Assembly (NCBI GenBank): GCA_050124735.1
Contig: JASFEQ010000090.1
Span: 1-12,670 of the forward strand
Length of the DNA stretch: 12,670 bases
Direction of reading: 5' to 3'
DNA from: JASFEQ01 sp050124735
Lineage (GTDB): Bacteria; Desulfobacterota; DSM-4660; Desulfatiglandales; HGW-15
Numbering within the stretch: position 1 is the stretch's first letter; every line of letters begins with the position of its first letter. The notes beneath the pieces are model-generated. The model was not told the origin of the DNA, searched no databases, and saw nothing but the letters and a program-made list of their open reading frames with translations. Made by a program: the position numbers and the translations under genes. Below are positions 1 to 6,851 of the stretch, piece by piece.

Positions 1-297
1 AAATGAGTACAATTTTCTCAATCCCGGCTCGGCCGAATACGTGCTTTCCAGGTCACCCACGAGAAAGTTCTTGATGTTAGCGGTGGTTGAAACGAATGGG
101 TAAACGGTAACGTCGTATTCCGGCATACCCCTTCGCAAAAAATCTGCCAGGAAGGCGGATGCTCTATAACCATAGCTCCCTGGATTAGCCGTCCCCCATC
201 TCCATATGTATTTAGCGTCAGCAGGGCCAGGTAAAGCAAATACCGATACTAACACCAGGGTCAATCCCAAAACCAATCCCACCTTAAATTTTTTCAT
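1..297 (-). CDS. TAXI-like TRAP transporter substrate-binding protein, 5' part only
   Basis: The first 99 codons of a gene that runs off the left edge, with no stop in frame. The start ATG at 297 has a strong ribosome binding site, AAGGAGGT, ending five bases upstream. The protein begins with a classical signal peptide: MKKFK, a hydrophobic stretch of about 20 residues, and a likely cleavage after ADA near residue 28. The mature start (WRWGTANPGSYGYRAS, then ADFLRR and VSTTANIKNFLVGDLEST) resembles the opening lobe of TAXI-type TRAP receptors, which read GTG..G.YY..G..LA and then a GS.AN...L..GE segment. Such receptors bind an organic acid or amino acid in the periplasm and hand it to a fused 4TM/12TM permease, which is not in this window. 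It has its own promoter at 505-533. Family assignment is moderate because only the N-terminal lobe is visible; another type II periplasmic binding protein family is possible. Confidence 0.72.
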   Translation of the reverse strand, partial: MKKFKVGLVLGLTLVLVSVFALPGPADAKYIWRWGTANPGSYGYRASAFLADFLRRGMPEYDVTVYPFVSTTANIKNFLVGDLESTYSAEPGLRKLYSF

Positions 298-336
298 TTT
301 TACCTCCTTTTACTTTATTTCTGATTACTTTATTCC

Positions 337-375
337 TCATTTAGCATCATAGCATCCCGAACTATCTATACCCAT
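337..375 (-). CDS. possible 12-codon leader peptide ORF
   Basis: On the minus strand an ATG at 375 opens a 12-residue frame, MGIDSSGCYDAK, ending in TGA at 337-339. It is preceded by AAAGGAGG with an eight-base spacer, about as good a ribosome binding site as any gene in the window has. An in-frame upstream ATG at 396 would give 19 residues, MAKEVVLMGIDSSGCYDAK, but then the strong purine block would be inside the coding sequence. It lies between the promoter at 505-533 and the receptor start at 297. It could be a translated leader affecting receptor expression, a small peptide, or chance. No family is recognised. Confidence 0.25.
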   Translation of the reverse strand: MGIDSSGCYDAK

Positions 376-504
376 AAGCACCACCTCCTTTGCCATTCTA
401 CTAGGCTGCTCCCAACAAATACTTTCCTTTAAATATGACCTCCTCCTTCCCTGTTGGCCGAAAATCTAAAAAAATCAAAACCTTAAAGACACGGATAAGT
501 TGCG

Positions 505-533
505 ATTCTAGTTTCCAATTTTCAAATTGTCAA
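505..533 (-). promoter_or_regulatory. sigma70-type promoter for the TAXI-like receptor gene
   Basis: Minus strand reads TTGACA (533-528), a 17-base AT-rich spacer, then TAGAAT (510-505). This is a perfect -35, a five-of-six -10 and ideal spacing. Transcription would begin near 498, leaving a leader of about 200 bases before the receptor ATG at 297. The promoter makes the receptor gene at least partly independent of the long upstream operon. The same hexamers and spacing recur at 11862-11890. Confidence 0.7.
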
Positions 534-696
534 TTATAAAGTCTGGATAAGAATTTCAAATAGCAAGAAAATTGAATCAGACCGAGTGATTAACAGGGTT
601 TGGAGTCATTTATCTCAAAAGAGGACTTTGTCAAAGGTAACCCCCCTGGCGGCCATTGCATGAACAAGCGATTACGTTCATCCTGTTCCCACTTTG

Positions 697-1011
697 TTAT
701 TCCTCAAACTTCTTCCGGATTCCAATGCATTGGCCTATTGCACAGGGCAGTGCTACACGTAAAGCCTTATCCATCCTAACTAGGGCTATATCTTTTTCAC
801 CTGATAGGACCGCTTTTGCTTCTTTCATCCAGGCACCATAGATCTCGACAAAGTCACCTTCTTGGATTTCCAGTTCCTCTATGGCTTCTTTGCTCAAGGT
901 TACAACACCTTCTTCATCCACATCTTTGCCTACTTTCACGCGAATTTCTTTTCCATATTGAGGCGCCGCATAGGTCATTCCTTCACACTCTAGACAAAAT
1001 TCCTTACGCAT
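697..1011 (-). CDS. stand-alone Cdc48-N-like double-psi beta-barrel protein
   Basis: A 104-residue protein. Residues about 22-100 read like the N-terminal double-psi barrel of Cdc48/VAT ATPases: a VTLSKEAIEELEIQEGD stretch, FVEIYG, ALVRMDKALR, then AIGQCIGIRK. In VAT/Cdc48 the equivalents are R-L-D...GD.VEI, GI.R.D...R and .IGD.V.VRK. No AAA ATPase module follows. The N-terminal tail holds C6-x2-C9, and two more cysteines lie at 90 and 95, so a small metal or redox site is possible. The ATG at 1011 is preceded by GGAG with a seven-base spacer, and an in-frame stop upstream leaves no earlier ATG, GTG or TTG. It is the last gene of the array, 97 bases after the FeS subunit. A molybdopterin-dinucleotide-binding-type or AbrB-type barrel is the main alternative. 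No enzymatic function can be assigned. Confidence 0.8.
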   Translation of the reverse strand: MRKEFCLECEGMTYAAPQYGKEIRVKVGKDVDEEGVVTLSKEAIEELEIQEGDFVEIYGAWMKEAKAVLSGEKDIALVRMDKALRVALPCAIGQCIGIRKKFEE

Positions 1012-1108
1012 TGGACATCTCCATTTCCACCTTGATATGCATACCCCATATTTCAGTTAACCTTCTACCCATGAGCTGCTGCCGGGATTAAAGCACGACC
1101 CCTGTGTG

Positions 1109-2638
1109 CTATTCTTTTAACGCGTCGCTCAGGAAATCGATAATATTTTTTACCTCGATCCCATCTCCCCCCTCCAGGGTGTCCCGGAGGTTTCTGTCAC
1201 ACCAGGGACAGGCCGTGATAAGCACGGAACTCCCCGTCTCTTTGGCCATATGCATACGATTCGTCCCCATCCACTGGGCAAAAGCCGTATTTGTCAGTTT
1301 TACACCTCCCCCGGCACCACAACAGACCGCATCTTCCCGGTTCTTTTTCATCTCCACAAACTCAATGCCAGGTACAAGCTGGATCAATGATCGGGGTTCC
1401 TCGTAGATACCGCTATCCCTGCCCAATCGGCACGGGTCCTGGTATGTGATTTTCAGGCCCTCCATGACATTTTCTTTCATATGCAAATCGCTCGAATGCT
1501 CGGCAAGGACCTGGCTGAGGTGCTTAAAAGCGGGCAAGTCCACCCCCTCCAGGTATCTGGGGTAGTCCTTCGTAAAAGCCCTATAGCCCTCTGCACACGG
1601 GGTGATGACCTCCTTTACGCCATGGATTCCACATAGTTCAACAAAGTCCTTGGCGTTCTTGATGAATTCCTTTTCGTTTCCAACACGCAGGAGTGGCTCT
1701 CCGCAACAAATTTCATCATGTGCGAAATAAACAGGGTCGATACCAACCTTTCTTAGAAGCCTGATGGCCGACTGCAGTGTCTCCGGAAACTCATATGAGG
1801 AGAGACACCCGGCATGAAATAGGACAGGGCCTGCAAGGGACAGGTTTAAACCTTCCGCCCATTGGTCTCTGGCTTCCGTTCTTCCAAAGGGATTCTTGTG
1901 CGCTTTGATCGTTCGCCCCACCTCTTTTGCGAAACCATCTGGTTCCTGCTCGGCAAAAAGGACTTTCATGTGCCCGATCGCCTTTTCCGGGATCTGGATC
2001 TTCTTCGGGCAAACTTCCAAGCAGGCCCCACATTGTGTGCACTTAAAGGTGCCGCTGCGGATCGCCTGCAAGACTCGGTTAGAGGTATCCATGGGGTTGA
2101 AAGCCGCCTTTGCGGTGAGTGTCTGCAGCATGGGCCCATTGAAGAGATCCCAGGCGCCTCTGATGGCAGGGCAGATGGAGATACACGCCAGGCAACCGAT
2201 GCACTGGGACATCTCCCTGGACATAAGGATATCGGTTTGATGCAGTTTGACAGGCTTTTTTGATATGTCATCCTCCCTCTTGAGCCAGGGCTGTATCTTC
2301 TTAAACCGGTTCTCTGCCACGTCCCGATCGATGACAAGGTCTTTCACGATAGGAAAGTGGGGAAGGGGTTCCAAGACCATACCGTCCTTAACAGCCGTCT
2401 TACAGGCCAGTCCTGGTTGTCCATTGATCATGATGGTGCAGCTCCCACACAGGTATTCCCTGCATGAGAGACGCCATGCGATATTGGCCCGCGTTTTTTC
2501 ATTAATATTATCTAGGGCCCGCCATATTCTCATCCCCTCGTAATACTCCACCGGGTATTCTTCCAGACGAGGGCTCTCATCTTTCTGGGGATCGTACCTG
2601 AATACCTTTATCTTGATCTTTTCGTTCTCGATCGTCAT
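1109..2638 (-). CDS. thiol:fumarate-reductase-like FeS subunit (SdhB/FrdB domain fused to HdrB-like CCG domains)
   Basis: A 509-residue electron-transfer subunit. Residues 1-100 are a plant-type [2Fe-2S] domain with C59, C64, C67 and C79. Next come two [4Fe-4S] motifs, CIGCLACISICP (146-157) and CTQCGACLEVCP (200-211). The C-terminal half is a pair of CCG domains as in heterodisulfide reductase HdrB: C278, CCG at 311-313 and C348, then C403, CCG at 439-441 and CPWC at 477-480. Ordinary SdhB/FrdB is about 240 residues and lacks this half; archaeal thiol:fumarate reductase TfrB has exactly this layout and is about 490-510 residues. It sits 32 bases downstream of its flavoprotein partner. No membrane anchor gene (SdhC/D or FrdC/D) is adjacent, so the complex is inferred to be soluble. 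The physiological electron partner (a dithiol, ferredoxin or Hdr-type complex) cannot be read from the sequence. The start ATG at 2638 has a weak GAGAG site. Confidence 0.9.
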   Translation of the reverse strand: MTIENEKIKIKVFRYDPQKDESPRLEEYPVEYYEGMRIWRALDNINEKTRANIAWRLSCREYLCGSCTIMINGQPGLACKTAVKDGMVLEPLPHFPIVKDLVIDRDVAENRFKKIQPWLKREDDISKKPVKLHQTDILMSREMSQCIGCLACISICPAIRGAWDLFNGPMLQTLTAKAAFNPMDTSNRVLQAIRSGTFKCTQCGACLEVCPKKIQIPEKAIGHMKVLFAEQEPDGFAKEVGRTIKAHKNPFGRTEARDQWAEGLNLSLAGPVLFHAGCLSSYEFPETLQSAIRLLRKVGIDPVYFAHDEICCGEPLLRVGNEKEFIKNAKDFVELCGIHGVKEVITPCAEGYRAFTKDYPRYLEGVDLPAFKHLSQVLAEHSSDLHMKENVMEGLKITYQDPCRLGRDSGIYEEPRSLIQLVPGIEFVEMKKNREDAVCCGAGGGVKLTNTAFAQWMGTNRMHMAKETGSSVLITACPWCDRNLRDTLEGGDGIEVKNIIDFLSDALKE

Positions 2639-2670
2639 AGTTTCTCTCGCTGGGATGTTCTCCTCTGCAT

Positions 2671-4431
2671 CTATCCTTCCTCTGAAGGAACGATCTTTCC
2701 ACTTGTGGGAAACACGGGCATTTCCACATCTTTCGGATGGAGTCGTGTCTGAACGATGGATTCCTTTTTCAGTTTCAGGTCTCCATTCTTATCCAGGCTG
2801 TAAATGATATTGAGTGTCCATTCATCCTTTGGAAGGGGATAATCCTCTCTGAAGTGTCCGCAGCGGCTCTCCTCTCTCATAAGCGCTCCCTTGGCCATAC
2901 ACTCCCCTGAGGCGATCATGCTCCTCACATCCATCACCTCCATAAATTCCATGTTAAAGGACCTGCTCCGGTTGCCCACACGGGGAAGTCGGTTCTTTTT
3001 CATGTCTTCAAACACCTCAATGGCTTGCCTTAGCGATTCCTCGCTGCGCGCAATACCCACGTTTTCCCAAGTGAGGTCTTTAATCTCGTTGCGTATGCTG
3101 ATGGGATTGATTCCGTTGTCTGTGCCCCACAGATCTTCCACGTAGGCAGCAGTGCGTGCTATTTCCCCTTTGAAATGGGTCATATCGATCGGTTTATGAT
3201 TATCCAGAGCCGATCGGGCTGCATTCTCTCCGGCGATTTTTCCTGAAACCAACAGATCTGGAAGTGAATTGGACCCGAGGCGATTACCCCCGTGCACGCC
3301 ACCCGCGCTTTCACCTGCAGCATATAACCCGTCCACCCCCGTCTTCCAATTTGTATCCACTTTGATCCCGCCATTCTGATAGTGGGATGATGGATAGACG
3401 TACATGGGTTCTTTCCTAATATCCACGCCATAATTGAGGCCCCGACCCAGCATGGCTGGCAGACGCTCTTCGATAATTTCTGCAGGTATATGCGTAACGC
3501 TTAAAAAGACAGCACCATCTTTTGTTCCGCGCCCCTCCTTGACCTCGAAGTAGATACACCTTGAGGCAAAATCCCGGCAGGCCAGTTCAAGCTGTCTGGG
3601 ATTGTAACGCTCCATGAATCTTTCGCCCAGGGCGTTATAAAGCCTTCCACCTTCTCCCCGTACACCCTCGCTGATCGATTGGCCCGCAATGCTTTCTGGA
3701 AAGATATACCCTGTGGGATGGAACTGAAAAAGTTCCAGATCCACGAGCTCAGCGCCCGCTTCAAGGGCCATACGGTTTGAATCCCCCGCCTTCTGGTATG
3801 GCGCAAAACAATATTTGAATACCTGTCCGCAACCACCCGAGGCAAGGATCGTGGATTTCGCCCTGAAGATGAGAAACTGGCCTTTCTTGATGTCATAAAC
3901 CAAGCAACCCACAACTTTGTTGTCTTCTTTCAAAAGGGTGATCGCCATGGAATCTTGGAGCACATTGATCTCCCTTCTGTACACCTCATAGACGAGGCCC
4001 TTCATCATCTCTCCGCCTGTGCGATCCCCACTTGTACATGTGCGGGGATAACTGTGGCCCCCAAGCTGTCTCTGATAGTAGTTCTGGTTATTGTCTCGGT
4101 CAAAGATGGCGCCATAACTCTCCAGTTCGGTAAATCTCAGAGGCGCGTTCTTGCACAAAATCTCCACCAGTTGCTGATTATTGATCATGCCCCCGCCAAT
4201 ACAGGTATCCTCAAAATGCACCCCCCAGGTATCCCTGGGATCTGCATTTCCGAAAGCCGCTGCATAGCCGCCAAGGGCGACAGGGGTGCATCCACTGTGC
4301 CCGTAGAGTCCTTTCACGACCATGTGCACGGCTGCACCCTCATTATCAGCCGCAATCGCACAGCGGCTCGCCGCACCGCCTCCTCCTATCACCAGAACGT
4401 CTGTTGAAATAATTTCAGAATCCCTTATCAT
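2671..4431 (-). CDS. fumarate reductase / succinate dehydrogenase flavoprotein (TfrA/FrdA-like)
   Basis: A 586-residue flavoprotein expected to interconvert succinate and fumarate. The Rossmann FAD motif GGGGAA is at 16-21. Conserved active-site blocks are all present: HPTG (H238), RGEGG (R258), CRDFASR (R286, the proton-transfer arginine), SSHYQNGG (H350) and GGNRLGSNSL (R384). The residue aligning with the histidine that carries covalent FAD in E. coli FrdA and SdhA appears to be C48 (GCTPVALGG), with a nearby H45 one turn earlier. Non-covalent FAD, as in TfrA and L-aspartate oxidase, is therefore likely. L-aspartate oxidase is disfavoured by the adjacent FeS partner. The ATG at 4431 is fixed by a stop codon five codons upstream; AAGGGGG lies seven bases before it. 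An 83-base gap separates it from the DUF1847 gene upstream. A methylsuccinate or related C5 substrate cannot be excluded. Confidence 0.9.
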   Translation of the reverse strand: MIRDSEIISTDVLVIGGGGAASRCAIAADNEGAAVHMVVKGLYGHSGCTPVALGGYAAAFGNADPRDTWGVHFEDTCIGGGMINNQQLVEILCKNAPLRFTELESYGAIFDRDNNQNYYQRQLGGHSYPRTCTSGDRTGGEMMKGLVYEVYRREINVLQDSMAITLLKEDNKVVGCLVYDIKKGQFLIFRAKSTILASGGCGQVFKYCFAPYQKAGDSNRMALEAGAELVDLELFQFHPTGYIFPESIAGQSISEGVRGEGGRLYNALGERFMERYNPRQLELACRDFASRCIYFEVKEGRGTKDGAVFLSVTHIPAEIIEERLPAMLGRGLNYGVDIRKEPMYVYPSSHYQNGGIKVDTNWKTGVDGLYAAGESAGGVHGGNRLGSNSLPDLLVSGKIAGENAARSALDNHKPIDMTHFKGEIARTAAYVEDLWGTDNGINPISIRNEIKDLTWENVGIARSEESLRQAIEVFEDMKKNRLPRVGNRSRSFNMEFMEVMDVRSMIASGECMAKGALMREESRCGHFREDYPLPKDEWTLNIIYSLDKNGDLKLKKESIVQTRLHPKDVEMPVFPTSGKIVPSEEG

Positions 4432-4514
4432 CCTCCAACCCCCTTATCGTGGCGTCATAGAACGAGCCTATACTTTCATTCTCTATTTCGCCCCTTGGTC
4501 AAGACTTCATAACC

Positions 4515-5225
4515 TCACTTTGCGACTAAGCGGGCCTTTATTTCCTCGTCACTGCCGAGCTCCAGCTTTTTGAGTCTCGCATAATATGAATTCGATGTAT
4601 AAAGGGTTGCCATCGGGTTATGTCCCGTAACACGATCCTTCACCGCAAATATGGTGGTCAGTGCCTCAACATATCTGAGGAACAGGGAGTCGTGTCCCAC
4701 ACAGAGGCCAAGCATGATATTGAAATCCGTCTTTGCGTCATTCAAAACCATGGCCTGAGCAACAGGGTTGCACATGGATTCATGATGTCCCATATTGATC
4801 TTCTCTTGATCTTTAAGGCCTATTTTCTCTTTTGGAATGCCGCCGCACTTACAGGAGACCGTTACCAGCTCAAAGCCATGCTTTTCCAATATTTCGGCTA
4901 ATACTGCAGCTTCATGGGTCACGCCCCCACAAAAGGCCACACCCAACTTCTTGTAGCCCATCTTCTCAGCAAATTCTATGATCTCCACGATTCTGGGCTT
5001 TGTGGGATGCATAACATAGGGTTTGCGGTCCCTGTGGGCATAGCACTCTGCTTCCTGAATAGATGCCTGTCTGGCGAACTCCCTGATTTCTGGTCTCTCA
5101 TATTCACCCAAAGCGGACTTGATAACTTCCGTCTTATTCAGGGAGGGGCAGTTTTTGGGACCCTTCCCATCAGGGTTTCGACAGATCTTGCTGACGATTT
5201 TGCATTTTGCACAGTTGATTTCCAT
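4515..5225 (-). CDS. DUF1847 family cysteine-rich, predicted metal-binding protein
   Basis: A 236-residue soluble protein with ten cysteines. An N-terminal CxxC cluster (C5, C8, C15, C26) looks like a small metal-binding module. The body carries the features I associate with DUF1847: AECY (59-62), a GYKKLGVAFC block ending at C99, VSCKCGG (C125, C127), ESMCNPVAQA (C152), then GLCVGHD (C175) and VKDRVTGHNP. No enzyme activity is established for this family. The location between fumarase beta (16 bases away) and the flavoprotein suggests a role tied to FeS enzymes or redox carriers, but this is only inference. The ATG at 5225 has AGGAAAGG six bases upstream. No signal peptide or membrane segment is visible, so it should be cytoplasmic. 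Confidence 0.82.
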   Translation of the reverse strand: MEINCAKCKIVSKICRNPDGKGPKNCPSLNKTEVIKSALGEYERPEIREFARQASIQEAECYAHRDRKPYVMHPTKPRIVEIIEFAEKMGYKKLGVAFCGGVTHEAAVLAEILEKHGFELVTVSCKCGGIPKEKIGLKDQEKINMGHHESMCNPVAQAMVLNDAKTDFNIMLGLCVGHDSLFLRYVEALTTIFAVKDRVTGHNPMATLYTSNSYYARLKKLELGSDEEIKARLVAK

Positions 5226-5241
5226 CTAACGCCTTTCCTGT

Positions 5242-5865
5242 TCAATATAGTTTAGTAAATTCAAAGTCTTCGGGTATGCTCAAGTACTCATACGCCTCTT
5301 TTCTCTTGCCATCAATAATACGATCCAGTTCATCGAAATGATTTCTGCCTTCGCAATCCATATCCACCAGGAACGGGCCCAAGTCCCTCAGCTCGAGATG
5401 CCAGGCAGCTTCTATGCTACCCAATTCCTCAAACCAGGAAACGTCCTTGACCTGGATCTGGTTTGAGAACAGATTTGGCGTCACACCCAGCGGAGTGGCA
5501 TGGATGCAATGATATTTTTTCATGGCAAGGGCGGTTGATTTTCCCATGGTGGTTTTACCCACAATGGCCTTCAATCCCCACTCCCGTATCGATTCCGGCC
5601 CCCATTTCTCAAAGCGAATACTCGATGTGGGCATAAAGGAGACAAGCTTCCATTCCCCGTCCTCCTCCATGACTATGGGACCGACATGAATGAGCAGGTT
5701 TTTTTTCTTCGTGGAGAATGGCAGCTTATGCCCTTCGTCGAAAACATATCTTTGTAGTCTTGAACGGCACGTCCACGCCGCCCCTGAGAAGTAAACCAAA
5801 TCCCCAATGCTCAAATCCACGATCCCTTCATCGTCCAGAGGGACTTCTAGATGAAACTCAGCCAT
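5242..5865 (-). CDS. class I fumarate hydratase (or tartrate dehydratase/mesaconase) beta subunit
   Basis: A 207-residue protein corresponding to the C-terminal domain of iron-sulfur fumarases, which completes the active site formed with the alpha subunit. It begins two bases after the alpha stop codon and its ribosome binding site (GGGAGA) lies in the last alpha codons, so the two are translationally coupled. Family landmarks are recognisable but altered. ARDAAHKR becomes CRSRLQRY near residues 32-39, GPTTSxRM becomes MPTSSIRF, and IGKG becomes VGKTTMGKS. The ELRDLGPFLVDMDCEG segment replaces the usual EV.DFP..V..D..G. The altered substrate-facing motifs leave room for a related substrate such as mesaconate or tartrate. 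Confidence 0.87.
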   Translation of the reverse strand: MAEFHLEVPLDDEGIVDLSIGDLVYFSGAAWTCRSRLQRYVFDEGHKLPFSTKKKNLLIHVGPIVMEEDGEWKLVSFMPTSSIRFEKWGPESIREWGLKAIVGKTTMGKSTALAMKKYHCIHATPLGVTPNLFSNQIQVKDVSWFEELGSIEAAWHLELRDLGPFLVDMDCEGRNHFDELDRIIDGKRKEAYEYLSIPEDFEFTKLY

Positions 5866-5867
5866 TT

Positions 5868-6785
5868 CTATCTCCCGTTGAACCAGTTCGGGTTGTCCAA
5901 CGCCTGAATTCTGCCATCCGAATCAATCTTCGTAGTCGCACGTCTTCCAACCCAGCAATTGGCACTCATGGCCACGGCAATACCGGCGATGTGAGTGAGG
6001 GAGTATTCCACGTTGACTGCGAATACTGATGTGGTGCCTCCCGAACCCATTGGGCCTATGCCGAGTTTGTTTATGGCTGCGGTCAAATCTTCCTCAATCT
6101 TTGCTATCACAGATTCAGGGTGATGACTGCCAATGAGTCTCAGTGCGGCCGCCTCCTTGGCCAATTTCGTGGCTATATCCGACGTTCCTCCAATGCCTAC
6201 CCCCAGGATTGACGGAGGGCATATGGCACCAGCCCTTGCGGCGGCGATGTACCAGTCGATGATCGATTTTTCTATCCCCATTAGGCCATCGGCAAAGGCG
6301 ACCATCCTATATCTGGTCCCCCCAAAACACTCCGACCCACCACCCTTGGCCACATAGGTTATCTGTATAGAGTTGCCTGGCACGAATTTGTAGGTAAAAC
6401 CGGGTATGTTCATGCCCACGTTCGTCCCCGGGTCATCACCGGTCAGGGGATGCTTCATCGTGGATCTCAAATAGCCTTCTTTTGTAGCTTTCTCAACCAT
6501 CCGTTTTGCCACCTCTTCTAGAGCAAGAACACCTCCTTCAATCTTCGCCTCATTTCCTACCTTGGAAAAGAAGAGGGGCCAACCCGTATCTGGACAGAGA
6601 GGATTACGGACTTTTGCTGATTGATCCAAGCTTTGGAGGGTGCTCTCAAAGGCCTCTTTTGCTCTTTGTCTTTTCTCAGATCTTATGGCGCTTTCAAAGG
6701 CGGCATGGACATCTTTGGAGAGCTCGCATGAACTCCTCGTGACCGTCTCAAAAATAGCCGCTTCCATGATCTCTTTTGTTATCAT
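5868..6785 (-). CDS. class I fumarate hydratase (or tartrate dehydratase/mesaconase) alpha subunit
   Basis: A 305-residue [4Fe-4S] hydro-lyase subunit that hydrates fumarate to L-malate, or a methylated or hydroxylated analogue. Three cysteines in the expected cluster positions are visible: PLCPDTG (C64), CPPSILGVGIGGT (C189) and NCWVGRRA (C277). The substrate/phosphate-like loop KGGGSEC (147-153) has a cysteine at 153 where family members usually have Asn. GIGPMGSGGTT (242-252) and THIAGIAVA (264-272) are also family signatures. The length matches the alpha subunit of two-subunit fumarases. The ATG at 6785 has a GAGGTGA site upstream. It lies 66 bases after the CitE-like gene and is immediately followed by the beta subunit. 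Which substrate it uses cannot be settled from motifs alone. Confidence 0.9.
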   Translation of the reverse strand: MITKEIMEAAIFETVTRSSCELSKDVHAAFESAIRSEKRQRAKEAFESTLQSLDQSAKVRNPLCPDTGWPLFFSKVGNEAKIEGGVLALEEVAKRMVEKATKEGYLRSTMKHPLTGDDPGTNVGMNIPGFTYKFVPGNSIQITYVAKGGGSECFGGTRYRMVAFADGLMGIEKSIIDWYIAAARAGAICPPSILGVGIGGTSDIATKLAKEAAALRLIGSHHPESVIAKIEEDLTAAINKLGIGPMGSGGTTSVFAVNVEYSLTHIAGIAVAMSANCWVGRRATTKIDSDGRIQALDNPNWFNGR

Positions 6786-6851
6786 TCATCTCACCTCTAT
6801 GGACTCTAATGGGCGCTTAGGTTTTATCTGGGAAGGCGCAATGGCCAGACA

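Larger units (their letters stand above)
298..696. other. 399-base gap: receptor leader and promoter, otherwise non-coding
   Basis: No long reading frame on either strand is convincing here. On the minus strand the gap holds a consensus promoter (505-533), a leader of about 200 bases with three Shine-Dalgarno-like purine blocks (437-450, around 384-389, and the receptor's own at about 302-308), and a very short ORF (337-375). The 534-696 part, downstream of the barrel gene, shows no hairpin followed by a T-run on the minus strand, so where upstream transcripts end is unclear. Confidence 0.5.

Noticed and set aside
646..660. Sigma54-like string CTGGCGGCCATTGCA on the plus strand
   Set aside because: GG and GC are 8 bases apart instead of 10, and nothing on the plus strand follows it.
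660..681. Inverted repeat ATGAAC / GTTCAT as a terminator after the barrel gene
   Set aside because: Only six base pairs, a ten-base loop and no T-run on the minus strand.
1862..2263. Plus-strand open frame of 133 codons
   Set aside because: Lies wholly inside the FeS subunit gene on the other strand, whose cysteine motifs are unmistakable; no ribosome binding site or recognisable motif.
3955..4407. Plus-strand open frame of 150 codons opposite the flavoprotein gene
   Set aside because: It is antisense to the FAD-binding region with all catalytic motifs intact on the minus strand; the predicted product has no recognisable domain.
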